DNA of 28,521 bases from VFJL01 sp043752345 (lineage in GTDB: Bacteria; Pseudomonadota; Gammaproteobacteria; Burkholderiales; Nitrosomonadaceae): assembly GCA_043752345.1 (NCBI GenBank), contig JAYUYT010000074.1, forward strand, positions 1-28,521, read 5' to 3'. The translations under genes and the position numbers were made by a program. The notes beneath the pieces were generated by a model that saw only the letters and a list, made by a program, of their open reading frames with translations, did no database searches and was not told the origin of the DNA. Below, piece by piece: positions 1-8,281 of the stretch; the stretch's first letter is position 1; the number at the start of each line of letters is the position of its first letter.

Positions 1-277
1 GTTCATCGACTCGATTGGTCAACAGTACAACTGGAATATTTTCGGCCGCATTATGCAGCCGGGTGAATGTCTCGAAACCATCCGAGTCTGGCAAGCTGAG
101 ATCCAGCAATACCACGTCAAGTTGCCGTAGCTGTAGCTGTTCCAGCGCATGGCTTAGTCGCTCGACATGGGTTATGGCGAATTGCCCATCTGCTGCGTGC
201 ATCAGTTCATTTTGCACGAACAACGCATCCGTCGGGCTATCTTCAATCAGCAGAACCTGAATCTTGTCGCTATCCAT
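1..277 (-). CDS. Response regulator receiver protein (3' end outside window)
   Basis: This is the N-terminal 92 codons of a CheY-like receiver domain that runs off the left edge. The protein starts MDSDKIQVLLIEDSPTDA, which has the acidic pocket (IEDSPTD). The phosphoacceptor aspartate lies in VVLLDLSLPDSDG and the conserved threonine region is IPVVLLTN. The ATG at 277 lies just after the stop of the preceding regulator gene (283-285), so the two are almost certainly co-transcribed with the histidine kinase further upstream. Whether an output domain follows cannot be seen. By family knowledge it receives phosphate from a histidine kinase, and the neighbouring kinase is the obvious candidate partner (inference). 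Confidence 0.85.
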   Translation of the reverse strand, partial: MDSDKIQVLLIEDSPTDALFVQNELMHAADGQFAITHVERLSHALEQLQLRQLDVVLLDLSLPDSDGFETFTRLHNAAENIPVVLLTNRVDE

Positions 278-282
278 AAGTT

Positions 283-738
283 TTAATGTTCTGAGTGAAG
301 TGGTGGAATAGCAATTCGGCAACAGAAATCCTGTACCGACTGGGCTAGCTGGGTGAAGTCATCAATATCCACTGGCTTTATGATGTAGCAATCAGCATGG
401 TTGGCATGAGCTTTGGCGATGTCATTCTCGGAACCCGAGGTCGTCAGGATGATTACCGGGATATTTTTTAGCGTCAGGTCAATTTTGATTTCAGTCAATA
501 CTTCTAGGCCACTCTTTCGTGGCATGTTCAAGTCCAGCAGAATGATGTCCGGGCGGGGTGTCCCGACATATTTGCCTTGCTGGCGCAGAAACTCCATGGC
601 TTCAATGCCATTTTCGACCACGTGCAGTGTATGCAGCAGTTTGGCGTTATCCAATGCTTCTCTGGTCAGCATCACATCGGTCGGATTGTCTTCGGCCATC
701 AAGATAACGGCAGGACGGTGTCGTATTTCAAGATTCAT
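283..738 (-). CDS. Single-domain response regulator (Rcp1-like receiver)
   Basis: The 151-residue protein consists only of a receiver domain. The acidic residues are in LMAEDNPTDV near the N-terminus, the phosphorylatable aspartate is in IILLDLNMPRKSG, the switch threonine region is VIILTTSGSEND, and the conserved lysine is in CYIIKPVD. The insertion and motif style match the Rcp1 family, stand-alone regulators that commonly partner PAS/phytochrome-type kinases of the HWE/HisKA 'THDLQEP' kind, which is the type encoded immediately upstream. The start lies 9 bases after the kinase stop codon and the next regulator starts 5 bases after this gene ends, so the three form one operon. No DNA-binding or enzymatic output domain is present, so it probably acts by protein contact or as a phosphate shuttle (inference). 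Confidence 0.9.
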   Translation of the reverse strand: MNLEIRHRPAVILMAEDNPTDVMLTREALDNAKLLHTLHVVENGIEAMEFLRQQGKYVGTPRPDIILLDLNMPRKSGLEVLTEIKIDLTLKNIPVIILTTSGSENDIAKAHANHADCYIIKPVDIDDFTQLAQSVQDFCCRIAIPPLHSEH

Positions 739-747
739 GGTGAGTTG

Positions 748-2421
748 TCACTTTTCTGCAATGGTGAAATAGAAGGTGGAGCCGTGGTCCGGCTGCGACT
801 CGACCCAGATGCGTCCACCATGGCACTCTGCTACCTTTTTGCAAATTGCCAGCCCGATACCGGTACCTGGATATTCCGTGCGGGTATGCAGGCGCTGAAA
901 TACACGAAAGATACGCTCGCAATATTGCGGCTCCATGCCAATGCCATTGTCGGCGACAGAGAATATCCACTCACCGGCTGCGAATGTCGCACCGATATGG
1001 ATTGCAGGTGAACGCTCGCCACGGAATTTGAGAGCATTACTGATCAGATTCTGGAATATCTGCGTCAGTTGGGACGGGATACCGGTTACCGTGGGCAGTG
1101 ACTCATGGGTTATCATTGCGCCGCTCTCTGCAATAGCTACCGTGAGATTGGTCAACACATTTTCCAGCAGTGCCGTGCAATCCACGGGCACCAGGGTCTG
1201 GTCGGCGTCGATCTGTGAATAAGTCAGCAGGTCATTAATCAGCGCACGCATTCTCTGAGTGCCGTCCACTGCGTGGGCGATATACTCGTGGGCGCGCGCA
1301 TCAAGCTGCCCCGCGTAATTTTTTCTGAGGAGCTGGACGCAACTGGTCACCGCCCGTAGCGGTTCTTGCAAGTCATGCGTTGCCACATACGCAAACTGTC
1401 CCAATTCGGCATTGGAGCGTGCCAACTCTTCGATCTGTTTCTCCATTAATTGTTCCAGTTGCTTGCGTTGGGTGATCTCGGTATGGATGGCGACATATTG
1501 GTACGGCTTGCCTGCTGTATCGATAAACGGCACGATGGTAGTGTCCATCCAATAGAAAGAGCCATCCTTGGCACGGTTTCTGATCTCGCCTTTCCAGATG
1601 TATCTCTGCGTAATTGTCATCCATAGATCTTGGAAGAATTCCTTGGAGTGGAAGCCAGAATTGAGCATGCGATGATCCTGGCCGAGCAATTCTTTATGCG
1701 CATACTGGGAGACGGCGCAGAATTTATCGTTGGCGTAGATGATTCTTCCGCGCCGGTCGGTAATCGCAACAAGGGAGTGCGCGTCGAGTGCGTTCTGAAT
1801 CAGTCTGAGTTGCGTTAGTGAAGACTCGAGTGCATCTGCCGCCTGCTTGCGTGCACTGATATCTATAGTCACGACACGACACTCCTGCCCATTGGCGGAA
1901 AGCATGGCTTCGAACTGCACGGCCAGTGATGACTGGCCTTGTTGCATCAACGTCAATTCACAGGTTTGCTTGATCGAGGTCGCAAAGGTCTGCTCAAGGC
2001 AGGCGTTGAGGGTGGGCAAATCGGTTGCGGCAACAAACAGACCAAAGTGGGCGCCCGATAATTGGGTGCGTTCCACGCCGAGCTGGGAAGCGCCGGCCAG
2101 GTTCGCTTGCACAATCGTGTTGTCGTGCGCGAGAGTGAAGTAGCCCACGGGAGCAAAGTCGTAAAGATCGGTGTAGCGTGCCAGCCCATCTGCCAGCTTA
2201 GCTGCTGCCGCGGCCTCCAAGCTGCGCTGCTGCTCTTCGCTCTGCGCTTCCTGCTCGATCTGCTGGGCCAGTAATTCGTGGAGGAGTTGCGCCGTTTCAG
2301 CCAACGACCCCGGCCCGGTTTGCATCCGCTGGCCTCTTAGTTGCTTCTCCGCGGAGTGGCGTGATTTGGCAATCCCAATTTTCGTGGGCTGGGCGATATT
2401 TTTGTTTGCGTTCTGACTCAT
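748..2421 (-). CDS. PAS-domain sensor histidine kinase
   Basis: With the start chosen here this is a soluble 557-residue kinase with no membrane segment. An Ala/Gln/Glu-rich probable coiled coil at residues 30-80 is followed by PAS1 (about 88-193), PAS2 with a PAC tail (about 208-323), a HisKA dimerisation domain with phosphoacceptor His in VATHDLQEPLRAV (about residue 349), and a HATPase domain at about 448-557. The ATPase domain shows the N-box NLISNALKF, the G1 box DNGIGM and the G2 box GTGIGL. The open frame extends upstream to a TTG at 2517. I prefer the ATG at 2421 because a clear AAAGGAA Shine-Dalgarno lies a few bases before it and the extension has no domain. It probably senses a cytoplasmic cue and phosphorylates the two downstream receivers (inference). 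Confidence 0.9.
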   Translation of the reverse strand: MSQNANKNIAQPTKIGIAKSRHSAEKQLRGQRMQTGPGSLAETAQLLHELLAQQIEQEAQSEEQQRSLEAAAAAKLADGLARYTDLYDFAPVGYFTLAHDNTIVQANLAGASQLGVERTQLSGAHFGLFVAATDLPTLNACLEQTFATSIKQTCELTLMQQGQSSLAVQFEAMLSANGQECRVVTIDISARKQAADALESSLTQLRLIQNALDAHSLVAITDRRGRIIYANDKFCAVSQYAHKELLGQDHRMLNSGFHSKEFFQDLWMTITQRYIWKGEIRNRAKDGSFYWMDTTIVPFIDTAGKPYQYVAIHTEITQRKQLEQLMEKQIEELARSNAELGQFAYVATHDLQEPLRAVTSCVQLLRKNYAGQLDARAHEYIAHAVDGTQRMRALINDLLTYSQIDADQTLVPVDCTALLENVLTNLTVAIAESGAMITHESLPTVTGIPSQLTQIFQNLISNALKFRGERSPAIHIGATFAAGEWIFSVADNGIGMEPQYCERIFRVFQRLHTRTEYPGTGIGLAICKKVAECHGGRIWVESQPDHGSTFYFTIAEK

Positions 2422-2681
2422 GGAGTTCCTTTGTTGTGTAGTCCCGGCATAGTCGTCATCTGTGCTGCTGCGCTTCGCTGGCATCGGCTTACGCAGCTGT
2501 CGCGCATCCTGGTTCAACAGATAATACCCCTAATCTAATTGGGAGACTGTAGGAAGAGTCCGACAACCACCTTACGCTTTTCCTAACAGATATTCAGGGT
2601 CTTCTGACAGTGCCACCGCTATCCCTATCGTACTATCACCTCTCCTAGAAACCTGCATTGTGAAGTTATTCGAGAGTATTA

Positions 2682-4943
2682 ATGTCAACCGAGACCAACC
2701 GTAATTACCTGCTGATGAGCCTCATGTTGCAGGTTCACAATGTCTTGTTGACGCGGCATGCGCACGAGAAAGACATACTGCGGGGGGTCTGCAGCAAGCT
2801 GGTCTCACATTGGCCCTATCGGATGGCATGGGTAGGTTATGCCGAAACGGATGGAAGCATCAGGGTGATGGCAGCAGAAGGGAAAGCCGTTGCTTTTCTG
2901 CCCGAGGTAGATCTGCGCTGGGATAATGCGGCAGATGGGGACAATCCAGTGGGCGCATGTATCCGTAACCGGACGCTCGTTCATGTCGGAGAGGCGTCGG
3001 CTGTTGAAGAATACAGTGGTACCTGGAAGGATTTCACGGTCAAGGCGCAAGTCTCTTCCATGTTGATACAGCCTTTATTTGTTGGTGACCGCTGTATCGG
3101 TGCGTTGAGTGTGTGTTCCGGGCTGGCGGACAGTTTCGCTGGCGCGGTAGAGCGCACCCTGCTCGTATTGGCCGCGCAACAAATAAGTTTTGCGTTGGAT
3201 GTGCAGCATGAACAGATTCTAGCCAAAGAGTTGCAGAGCCAGATGAATCTGGCTGTGGCAGTGTTCGATAACGCTCTGGAGGGCATTATCGTTACCGATG
3301 CGCAAGGCATCATTGTTGCCGCCAATCCCGCGCTGACTCGCATCACTGGCTATGCCCGGGAAGAACTGATCGGCAACACTCCGCAGATACTTCAATCCGG
3401 GCTTCAGGATCGAGCTTTCTACGCCGCCATGTGGCAGTCAATCATGGTAACGGGAAAGTGGGAAGGAGAAGTGTGGAGCAAGCGCAAGGATGGTGTCATT
3501 TATCCCGAGATATTGAATATTTCGACCGTAAGAGATGAGAAGCAAAGGGTGCGGAATTATATTGCCATCCTTACCGACATCAGCAGACAGAAAGATGTCG
3601 AAAATAAACTTCAGCGAATAGCATTTCATGATGATCTCACCGGGTTGCCGAACCGGGCGCTGTTCAAGGAACGGCTCGGTTTGGCTATTGCCAGCGCGCA
3701 CCGCAACCGCGAAATACTGGCGGTACTGTGCATTGATCTCGACCACTTCAAAGTGGTCAATGGCACCCTCGGTCATGCAGACGGCGACACACTGTTGCAG
3801 GAGATCGCGCGAAGATTGGTGCGAAGCGTACGGGAGAACGACACGGTGGCACGCCAGGGTGGGGATGAGTTTAGCATCATCTTGCAGTCCTTAAATGTAT
3901 CAGAAGACGCGATCACCGCAGTAAACAAGATTATGCAAGCGGTCAGAGTGCCGGTAGTAGTGGGAGAGCGAGAGCTGTTTGTCTCAGCTTCAATCGGCAT
4001 CAGTTTCTACCCTGACGACGGAGACAGACTTGAAGCGCTGATGATGAACGCCGATACCGCGATGTACCACGCAAAAGAGCAGGGCAGAAACGGCTATCAG
4101 TTATATACCATGGGCATGAACAGCCATTTCCACGAACGCATGGCGCTGGAGAGCGACCTGCGGTATGCGCTGGAGCGGAACGAATTGATGTTGTTCTATC
4201 AACCCCAGACTGAACTGAGCAGCGGCAGGATCGTTGGCGCAGAAGCATTGTTGCGCTGGCAGCACCCCAAGCGCGGCTTGATTCTGCCGGACGAGTTCAT
4301 CCCGCTTGCCGAACAGTCCGGTTTAATCATTCCAATTGGCGAATGGGTCCTGCGCGCAGCCTGCACCGGCATGAAGCGCTGGCACGACGCAGGCGCTCCC
4401 TTGATCCGCGTAGCTGTCAATCTTTCCGCTCGGCAGTTCGCGCAGCCCGACCTGATCCAACTGGTAGCCACGGCATTGGCTGAAAGCGGATTGTCGGCAC
4501 AATTTCTGGAACTTGAGATCACGGAAAGCTGTCTGATGCCGGGGGCAGTGGGAACCCTGAGAACACTCAAGCGTATGGGAGTGCAGATCGCAATTGACGA
4601 TTTTGGCACGGGTTATTCGAATCTGAGTTATTTGAAAAAATTCCCCATCAACAGTCTCAAGATTGACCAATCGTTTGTGCAAAACATAGCCACCGATCAC
4701 AACGATGCGGCAATAGTAAGGGCCATCATTGCCATGTCGGCGAGTCTCGGCTTGAAGGTGGTTGCCGAGGGGGTGGAAACAAAGGAGCAGCAACAACTTC
4801 TGAGCCAGTATCAATGCACCATAGCTCAGGGATACCTGTTGGGCCGGCCCATGCCGGCGGCAGCATTCGAACAGCTCTTGAAAAAGGTAGCCAGGGATAG
4901 TTTGTCGGCACAAGCCGGGCCGCGGCTAAGCGCAACAATGTGA
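2682..4943 (+). CDS. GAF-PAS-GGDEF-EAL cyclic di-GMP turnover protein
   Basis: The 753-residue cytoplasmic protein has, in order, a GAF domain (about 15-175), a PAS domain with PAC tail (about 190-305), a GGDEF domain (about 308-475) and an EAL domain (about 485-740). The cyclase half looks competent: metal-site DLDHFK (352-357), GGDEF (393-397) and an RxxD inhibitory site five residues before it (R384-D387). The phosphodiesterase half keeps EALLRW, NLSARQF, LEITES, DDFGTGYS and KIDQSFV. It may therefore make or degrade c-di-GMP depending on the GAF/PAS input; the net activity cannot be read from sequence. It is transcribed divergently from the kinase operon across about 260 bases. Its last 300 codons are repeated in tandem directly downstream. 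Confidence 0.93.
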   Translation: MSTETNRNYLLMSLMLQVHNVLLTRHAHEKDILRGVCSKLVSHWPYRMAWVGYAETDGSIRVMAAEGKAVAFLPEVDLRWDNAADGDNPVGACIRNRTLVHVGEASAVEEYSGTWKDFTVKAQVSSMLIQPLFVGDRCIGALSVCSGLADSFAGAVERTLLVLAAQQISFALDVQHEQILAKELQSQMNLAVAVFDNALEGIIVTDAQGIIVAANPALTRITGYAREELIGNTPQILQSGLQDRAFYAAMWQSIMVTGKWEGEVWSKRKDGVIYPEILNISTVRDEKQRVRNYIAILTDISRQKDVENKLQRIAFHDDLTGLPNRALFKERLGLAIASAHRNREILAVLCIDLDHFKVVNGTLGHADGDTLLQEIARRLVRSVRENDTVARQGGDEFSIILQSLNVSEDAITAVNKIMQAVRVPVVVGERELFVSASIGISFYPDDGDRLEALMMNADTAMYHAKEQGRNGYQLYTMGMNSHFHERMALESDLRYALERNELMLFYQPQTELSSGRIVGAEALLRWQHPKRGLILPDEFIPLAEQSGLIIPIGEWVLRAACTGMKRWHDAGAPLIRVAVNLSARQFAQPDLIQLVATALAESGLSAQFLELEITESCLMPGAVGTLRTLKRMGVQIAIDDFGTGYSNLSYLKKFPINSLKIDQSFVQNIATDHNDAAIVRAIIAMSASLGLKVVAEGVETKEQQQLLSQYQCTIAQGYLLGRPMPAAAFEQLLKKVARDSLSAQAGPRLSATM

Positions 4944-5005
4944 GCATGCAGCACGGATTTTCTGGCAAAACCAGACGATTCATTCAATCATCAACGGAGA
5001 GAACG

Positions 5006-5167
5006 ATGCAAGTAGTTCAGGCAATTTGCGGCTGTGATGCCTTAGGCATGAATGGCAACGCGCCGGTGCTGGTGGTGGATATGTGGCCTAGGTTTCGCTC
5101 GGCTGGTTCTGAATTGCAGCGATCTGCTACTGCAATTATCCTCAATCTGTTTGGATTGAAACGCTGA
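5006..5167 (+). CDS. Possible 53-residue leader ORF coupled to the EAL gene
   Basis: A short frame begins at an ATG preceded by a good ribosome binding site (GGAGAG) and ends in a TGA that overlaps the ATG of the following EAL gene (TGATG at 5165-5169). The protein (starts MQVVQAICGCDALG) resembles nothing I recognise and shows no clear similarity to the upstream GGDEF domain. It occupies the stretch where the missing N-terminal part of the duplicated gene would have been. It could be a real small protein, a translational starter for the EAL gene, or a chance frame in a rearrangement scar; the overlap and ribosome site are the only support. Confidence 0.35.
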   Translation: MQVVQAICGCDALGMNGNAPVLVVDMWPRFRSAGSELQRSATAIILNLFGLKR

Positions 5168-6069
5168 TGAAGAACGCCAATATCGCAGTGCGCCACGACA
5201 AGGAGCAAGGGAAGAACGGCTACCAGTTATATGCTGCATGCATGAACGGCAATTTCCACGAACGCATGGCGTTGGAGAACGATCTGCGGTATGCGCTGGA
5301 GCGGAACGAATTGATGTTGTTCTATCAGCCCCAGACCAAATTGAACAGCAGCGAGATTGTCGCTGCCGAGGCATTGCTGCGCTGGCAGCACCCCAAGCGT
5401 GGTTTGATTCTGCCGGGCGAGTTTATTCCGCTTGCCGAACAATCCGGTTTAATCATTCCAATTGGCGAATGGGTTCTGCGCACAGCCTGCACCGGCATGA
5501 AGCGCTGGCACGACGCAGGCGCTCCCCTGATCCGCGTAGCTGTCAACCTTTCCGCGCGGCAGTTCGCGCAGCCCGACTTGATCCAGCTGGTGGCTGCGGC
5601 GCTGGCTGAAAGTGAGTTGTCAGCACAATTCCTGGAACTGGAGATCACGGAAAGCTGCCTGGTGCCGGGGGCAGTGGAAACACTGAGAATACTCAAGCGC
5701 ATGGGAGTGCAGATCGCAATTGACGACTTTGGCACGGGTTATTCGAATCTGAGTTATTTGAAGAGGTTTCTCATCAGCAGCCTCAAGATTGACCAATCGT
5801 TTGTGCGCAACATCACCACCGATCAGAACGATGCCGCCATTGTAAAAGCCATTATTGCCATGTCGGCGAGTCTCGGCTTGAAGGTGGTCGCCGAGGGGGT
5901 GGAAACGGAGGAGCAACAACAACTTCTGAGCCAGTATCAATGCGCCCTGGCTCAGGGATACTTGTTGGGCCGGCCCATGCCGGCGGTAGCATTCGAACAG
6001 TTCTTGAAAAAGGCGGCCAGGGATAGTTTGTTGGCACAAACCAGATCGCGGCTAAGCGCAGCAATGTAA
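5154..6069 (+). repeat. Second copy of a ~910-bp tandem duplication (first copy about 4028-4943)
   Basis: Bases from about 5154 to the stop at 6069 are a diverged direct repeat of about 4028-4943, covering the end of the GGDEF domain and the whole EAL domain of the upstream gene. Both copies end in equivalent C-terminal codons (LSATM and LSAAM), with brief similarity just past the stops. The 211 bases between them (4944-5153) show no obvious counterpart in the parent gene. The repeats are long and similar enough to be a substrate for recombination that could delete one copy or swap EAL domains. Confidence 0.85.
5167..6069 (+). CDS. Stand-alone EAL phosphodiesterase (tandem partial duplicate)
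   Basis: The 300-residue protein matches the last 300 residues of the preceding GAF-PAS-GGDEF-EAL protein, with roughly 88% identity across the EAL domain by hand count. It keeps only the last few residues of a GGDEF domain (KEQGKNGYQLY) before a complete EAL domain. Catalytic motifs EALLRWQHP, NLSARQF, LEITES, DDFGTGYSNLSYLK and KIDQSFV are all present, so c-di-GMP hydrolysis is plausible. The DNA homology starts around 5154, in the codons for IETLMKNAN (parent: LEALMMNAD). Differences from the parent are mostly single substitutions with the frame preserved, which argues that the copy has been under selection. It has no sensory domain of its own, and its start overlaps a short upstream frame, so it may depend on translational coupling. 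Confidence 0.8.
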   Translation: MKNANIAVRHDKEQGKNGYQLYAACMNGNFHERMALENDLRYALERNELMLFYQPQTKLNSSEIVAAEALLRWQHPKRGLILPGEFIPLAEQSGLIIPIGEWVLRTACTGMKRWHDAGAPLIRVAVNLSARQFAQPDLIQLVAAALAESELSAQFLELEITESCLVPGAVETLRILKRMGVQIAIDDFGTGYSNLSYLKRFLISSLKIDQSFVRNITTDQNDAAIVKAIIAMSASLGLKVVAEGVETEEQQQLLSQYQCALAQGYLLGRPMPAVAFEQFLKKAARDSLLAQTRSRLSAAM

Positions 6070-6166
6070 ACCATGCAGTAATAACGCCACGACCCCGGTA
6101 AGCAATATATTGGGCCACATGAGTTGCATAACAGCATGACTAATCAATTAGTAGCAGGAGAATGAA

Positions 6167-6205
6167 ATGAGAGTAAACCTGCCGGTAACCAATATCGAGA
6201 GTCCT
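6167..6205 (+). pseudogene. 5' stump of a PAS-type methyl-accepting chemotaxis protein gene
   Basis: An ATG with an excellent ribosome binding site (AGGAG, 6 bases before) opens the codons MRVNLPVTNIE. That opening is characteristic of Aer-like, PAS-containing methyl-accepting chemotaxis proteins, which usually begin MRVNLPVTN followed by a PAS domain. After about 11 codons the frame enters the 3' end of the oppositely oriented serine acetyltransferase gene and no PAS domain follows. I read this as a gene start left behind by a deletion or rearrangement whose junction lies around 6200-6220. The frame stays open antisense to the neighbouring gene to 6604, which I regard as accidental. Confidence 0.55.
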
Positions 6206-6220
6206 TCATCTCCTCATACC

Positions 6221-7135
6221 TCATTGCGCCTGCGAGATGCTGCTGCCGGGCGGAACGCTGTGTGTAAGCCAGACATTGCCGCCGATGGTCGAGCCGCGAC
6301 CAATGGTGATGCGACCGAGTATGGTGGCTCCCGCGTAAATAACAACATCATCCTCAACGATGGGATGGCGCGCATTACCCTTCACCAGTGCACCCTGCGC
6401 ATCCACCGGGAAGCGTTTGGCACCCAAGGTCACCGCTTGGTACAGTCGCACGTTTTTGCCGATGATGGCGGTTTCGCCGATGACGACACCAGTGCCGTGA
6501 TCGATGAAAAAGCTGCTACCGATCTGCGCGCCCGGGTGGATTTCGATGCCGGTGATCGAATGGGCAATTTCGGAAATCATGCGCGCGATCAGCGGAACCC
6601 CTAGCCGATACAGTTCATGGGCGAGTCGGTAGTACATGATAGCGCTGATGCCTGGATAGCAGACCAGCACCTCATCGACGCTGCGCGCGGCCGGATCGCC
6701 TTCATAAGCTGCACGAATATCGTTATCCAGCAGATTACGTATCTCGGGTAAGCGTTTGGCGAATGCCTGGGTAATGATGGTTGCCTGCTCGAGAGCCTGG
6801 TCACTAATGGTTTCCGGGGTGGAAACATAGTTCAGTTCGCGCTGGATTTGTACCAGCAGTTCCCGTAGTGCCGCATCCAGTGTTTGTCTGACATAGTGGT
6901 CGATGCCTTCATCGGTGAGTTCGGGTGAGCCCAGGCGGTTTGGGAACAGCGCGGCTCCCAAGCCATCCGCGATGTCAGCTAATGCCTTGCGTGATGGGAG
7001 CCGGGGTGGCCGGTCGTGCCGCTGCCGATGTTCCAGCGAAGCGACTCGCAAAGCACGCAACTCGGCGACGATCACACCGGTCTCCAGTGGTGTTTCTTTT
7101 AGTGGTGGATTGCCGTTTTTTTTGGGGATAGTCAC
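6221..7135 (-). CDS. epsC: Serine O-acetyltransferase (EpsC/CysE type)
   Basis: The 304-residue enzyme acetylates L-serine with acetyl-CoA to O-acetylserine, the carbon skeleton used by the cysteine synthase encoded just upstream. An N-terminal helical domain is followed by left-handed beta-helix hexapeptide repeats (GIEIHPGAQIG, FFIDHGTGVVIGETAIIG, RHPIVEDDVVIYAGATILG, IGRGSTIGGNVWL), with the active-site DHGTG motif. It starts at a GTG overlapping the cysK stop (GTGA at 7132-7135), so the two are translationally coupled. The C-terminus ends abruptly after SVPPGSSISQAQ and has no terminal isoleucine of the kind that docks into CysK in the E. coli complex. Its stop lies beside a chemotaxis-gene stump, so the tail may have been trimmed by a rearrangement (inference). 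Confidence 0.92.
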   Translation of the reverse strand: MTIPKKNGNPPLKETPLETGVIVAELRALRVASLEHRQRHDRPPRLPSRKALADIADGLGAALFPNRLGSPELTDEGIDHYVRQTLDAALRELLVQIQRELNYVSTPETISDQALEQATIITQAFAKRLPEIRNLLDNDIRAAYEGDPAARSVDEVLVCYPGISAIMYYRLAHELYRLGVPLIARMISEIAHSITGIEIHPGAQIGSSFFIDHGTGVVIGETAIIGKNVRLYQAVTLGAKRFPVDAQGALVKGNARHPIVEDDVVIYAGATILGRITIGRGSTIGGNVWLTHSVPPGSSISQAQ

Positions 7136-8112
7136 GATGCCGCCAATCCTTGGGCGTCGAACACATTTTCGAAAAGAATGCTGCTCAGGTAACGTTCACC
7201 GGAATCCGGCAGGATGACGACAATGGTTTTACCCACGTTTTCCGGTCGCTTGGCCTGGCGCACTGCCGCAGCTACTGCGGCACCGCATGAAATACCGGAG
7301 ATAATGCCTTCCTCACGTGCAAGGCGGCGGGCGTAGAGGATTGCCTCTTCGTTGCTGACCTGTTCGATCTCGTCCACCAGCGAGAGATCCACGTTCTCCG
7401 GGATGAAGCCCGCACCGATACCTTGGATCTTGTGTGGCGCGGGTTGCAGCGGCTCACCGGCACGTTGCTGGGTGAGTACCGGACTGGCCGATGGCTCGAC
7501 CGCAACCGCAACAATTGCCTTGCCTCTGGTTTTCTTGAGGTAGCGTGAAACGCCGGTAATGGTGCCGCCAGTGCCCACACCGGAGACAAAGATATCAACT
7601 GCGCCGTCAGTATCATTCCATATTTCTGGCCCCGTGGTTTGTTCGTGAATGGCCGGGTTGGCAGGGTTCTTGAACTGCTGCAGCAGAACATAGCGGCTGG
7701 GATCAGAAGCAACGATCTCTTCGGCTTTCTCGATTGAGCCTTTCATGCCGCGCGCACCTTCCGTCAAAACCAGTTTGGCACCATAGGCAATCAGCAGTTT
7801 ACGGCGTTCCAGGCTCATGGTTTCCGGCATGGTTAAGGTCAGCGGCATGCCACGTGCAGCAGCGACAAATGCCAGCGCAATGCCGGTGTTGCCGCTGGTT
7901 GGTTCTACCAATTCTTTGCCGGGACCGAGCAGTCCGCGGCGCTCTGCATCTTCAACCATCGCCGTACCGATGCGGCATTTGACGGAGTAACCGGGGTTAC
8001 GTCCCTCGATTTTCGCCAGCACTGTCGCGGGTGCGCCATCGGTGATACGGTTGAGCCGAACCAGCGGGGTGTGTCCGATGGATTGTGAGTTATCTTTGAA
8101 CCAGTGTGACAT
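7132..8112 (-). CDS. cysK: Cysteine synthase A (O-acetylserine sulfhydrylase)
   Basis: The 326-residue PLP enzyme forms cysteine from O-acetylserine and sulfide. The PLP lysine lies in NPGYSVKCRIG, the substrate/cofactor loop PTSGNTGIAL is intact, the phosphate-binding glycine loop is GVGTGGTITG, and the C-terminal GISCGAA and ILPDSGERYLS motifs are present. Length is normal for CysK (about 323 in E. coli). It is the first gene of a two-gene operon with serine acetyltransferase. Transcription is divergent from panD, with about 170 bases between them that must hold both promoters. A purine-rich AAAGG sits a few bases before the ATG. Confidence 0.95.
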   Translation of the reverse strand: MSHWFKDNSQSIGHTPLVRLNRITDGAPATVLAKIEGRNPGYSVKCRIGTAMVEDAERRGLLGPGKELVEPTSGNTGIALAFVAAARGMPLTLTMPETMSLERRKLLIAYGAKLVLTEGARGMKGSIEKAEEIVASDPSRYVLLQQFKNPANPAIHEQTTGPEIWNDTDGAVDIFVSGVGTGGTITGVSRYLKKTRGKAIVAVAVEPSASPVLTQQRAGEPLQPAPHKIQGIGAGFIPENVDLSLVDEIEQVSNEEAILYARRLAREEGIISGISCGAAVAAAVRQAKRPENVGKTIVVILPDSGERYLSSILFENVFDAQGLAAS

Positions 8113-8243
8113 TGAGGAACCTTTCCAAGTCGTTAAGGCCGGACGGCAGACCAGTAATTCACATCATTGATGCTAACCAGTCAGGTAAACAATTGTAACG
8201 GTTCCTGAGTACAAAGTCCTGCCCTCACGGCTTGCAGATTGGG

Positions 8244-8249
8244 TATAAT
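8244..8249 (+). promoter_or_regulatory. Candidate -10 box for panD
   Basis: A perfect TATAAT lies 32 bases before the chosen panD start. No strong -35 hexamer is visible at the expected distance, so the assignment rests on the -10 element and position only. Confidence 0.45.
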
Positions 8250-8281
8250 CCATCCGTTGAATTTAATGTAAAATGCCAGCT

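Noticed and set aside
2422..2517. N-terminal extension of the histidine kinase from a TTG codon
   Set aside because: The ATG at 2421 has a better ribosome site and the extra 32 residues are low in structure; an AGGGG before the TTG keeps some doubt.
6167..6604. A 145-codon open frame starting with a strong ribosome site
   Set aside because: Only the first 11 or so codons look like a known protein start; the rest is antisense to the conserved serine acetyltransferase gene and has no protein-like character.
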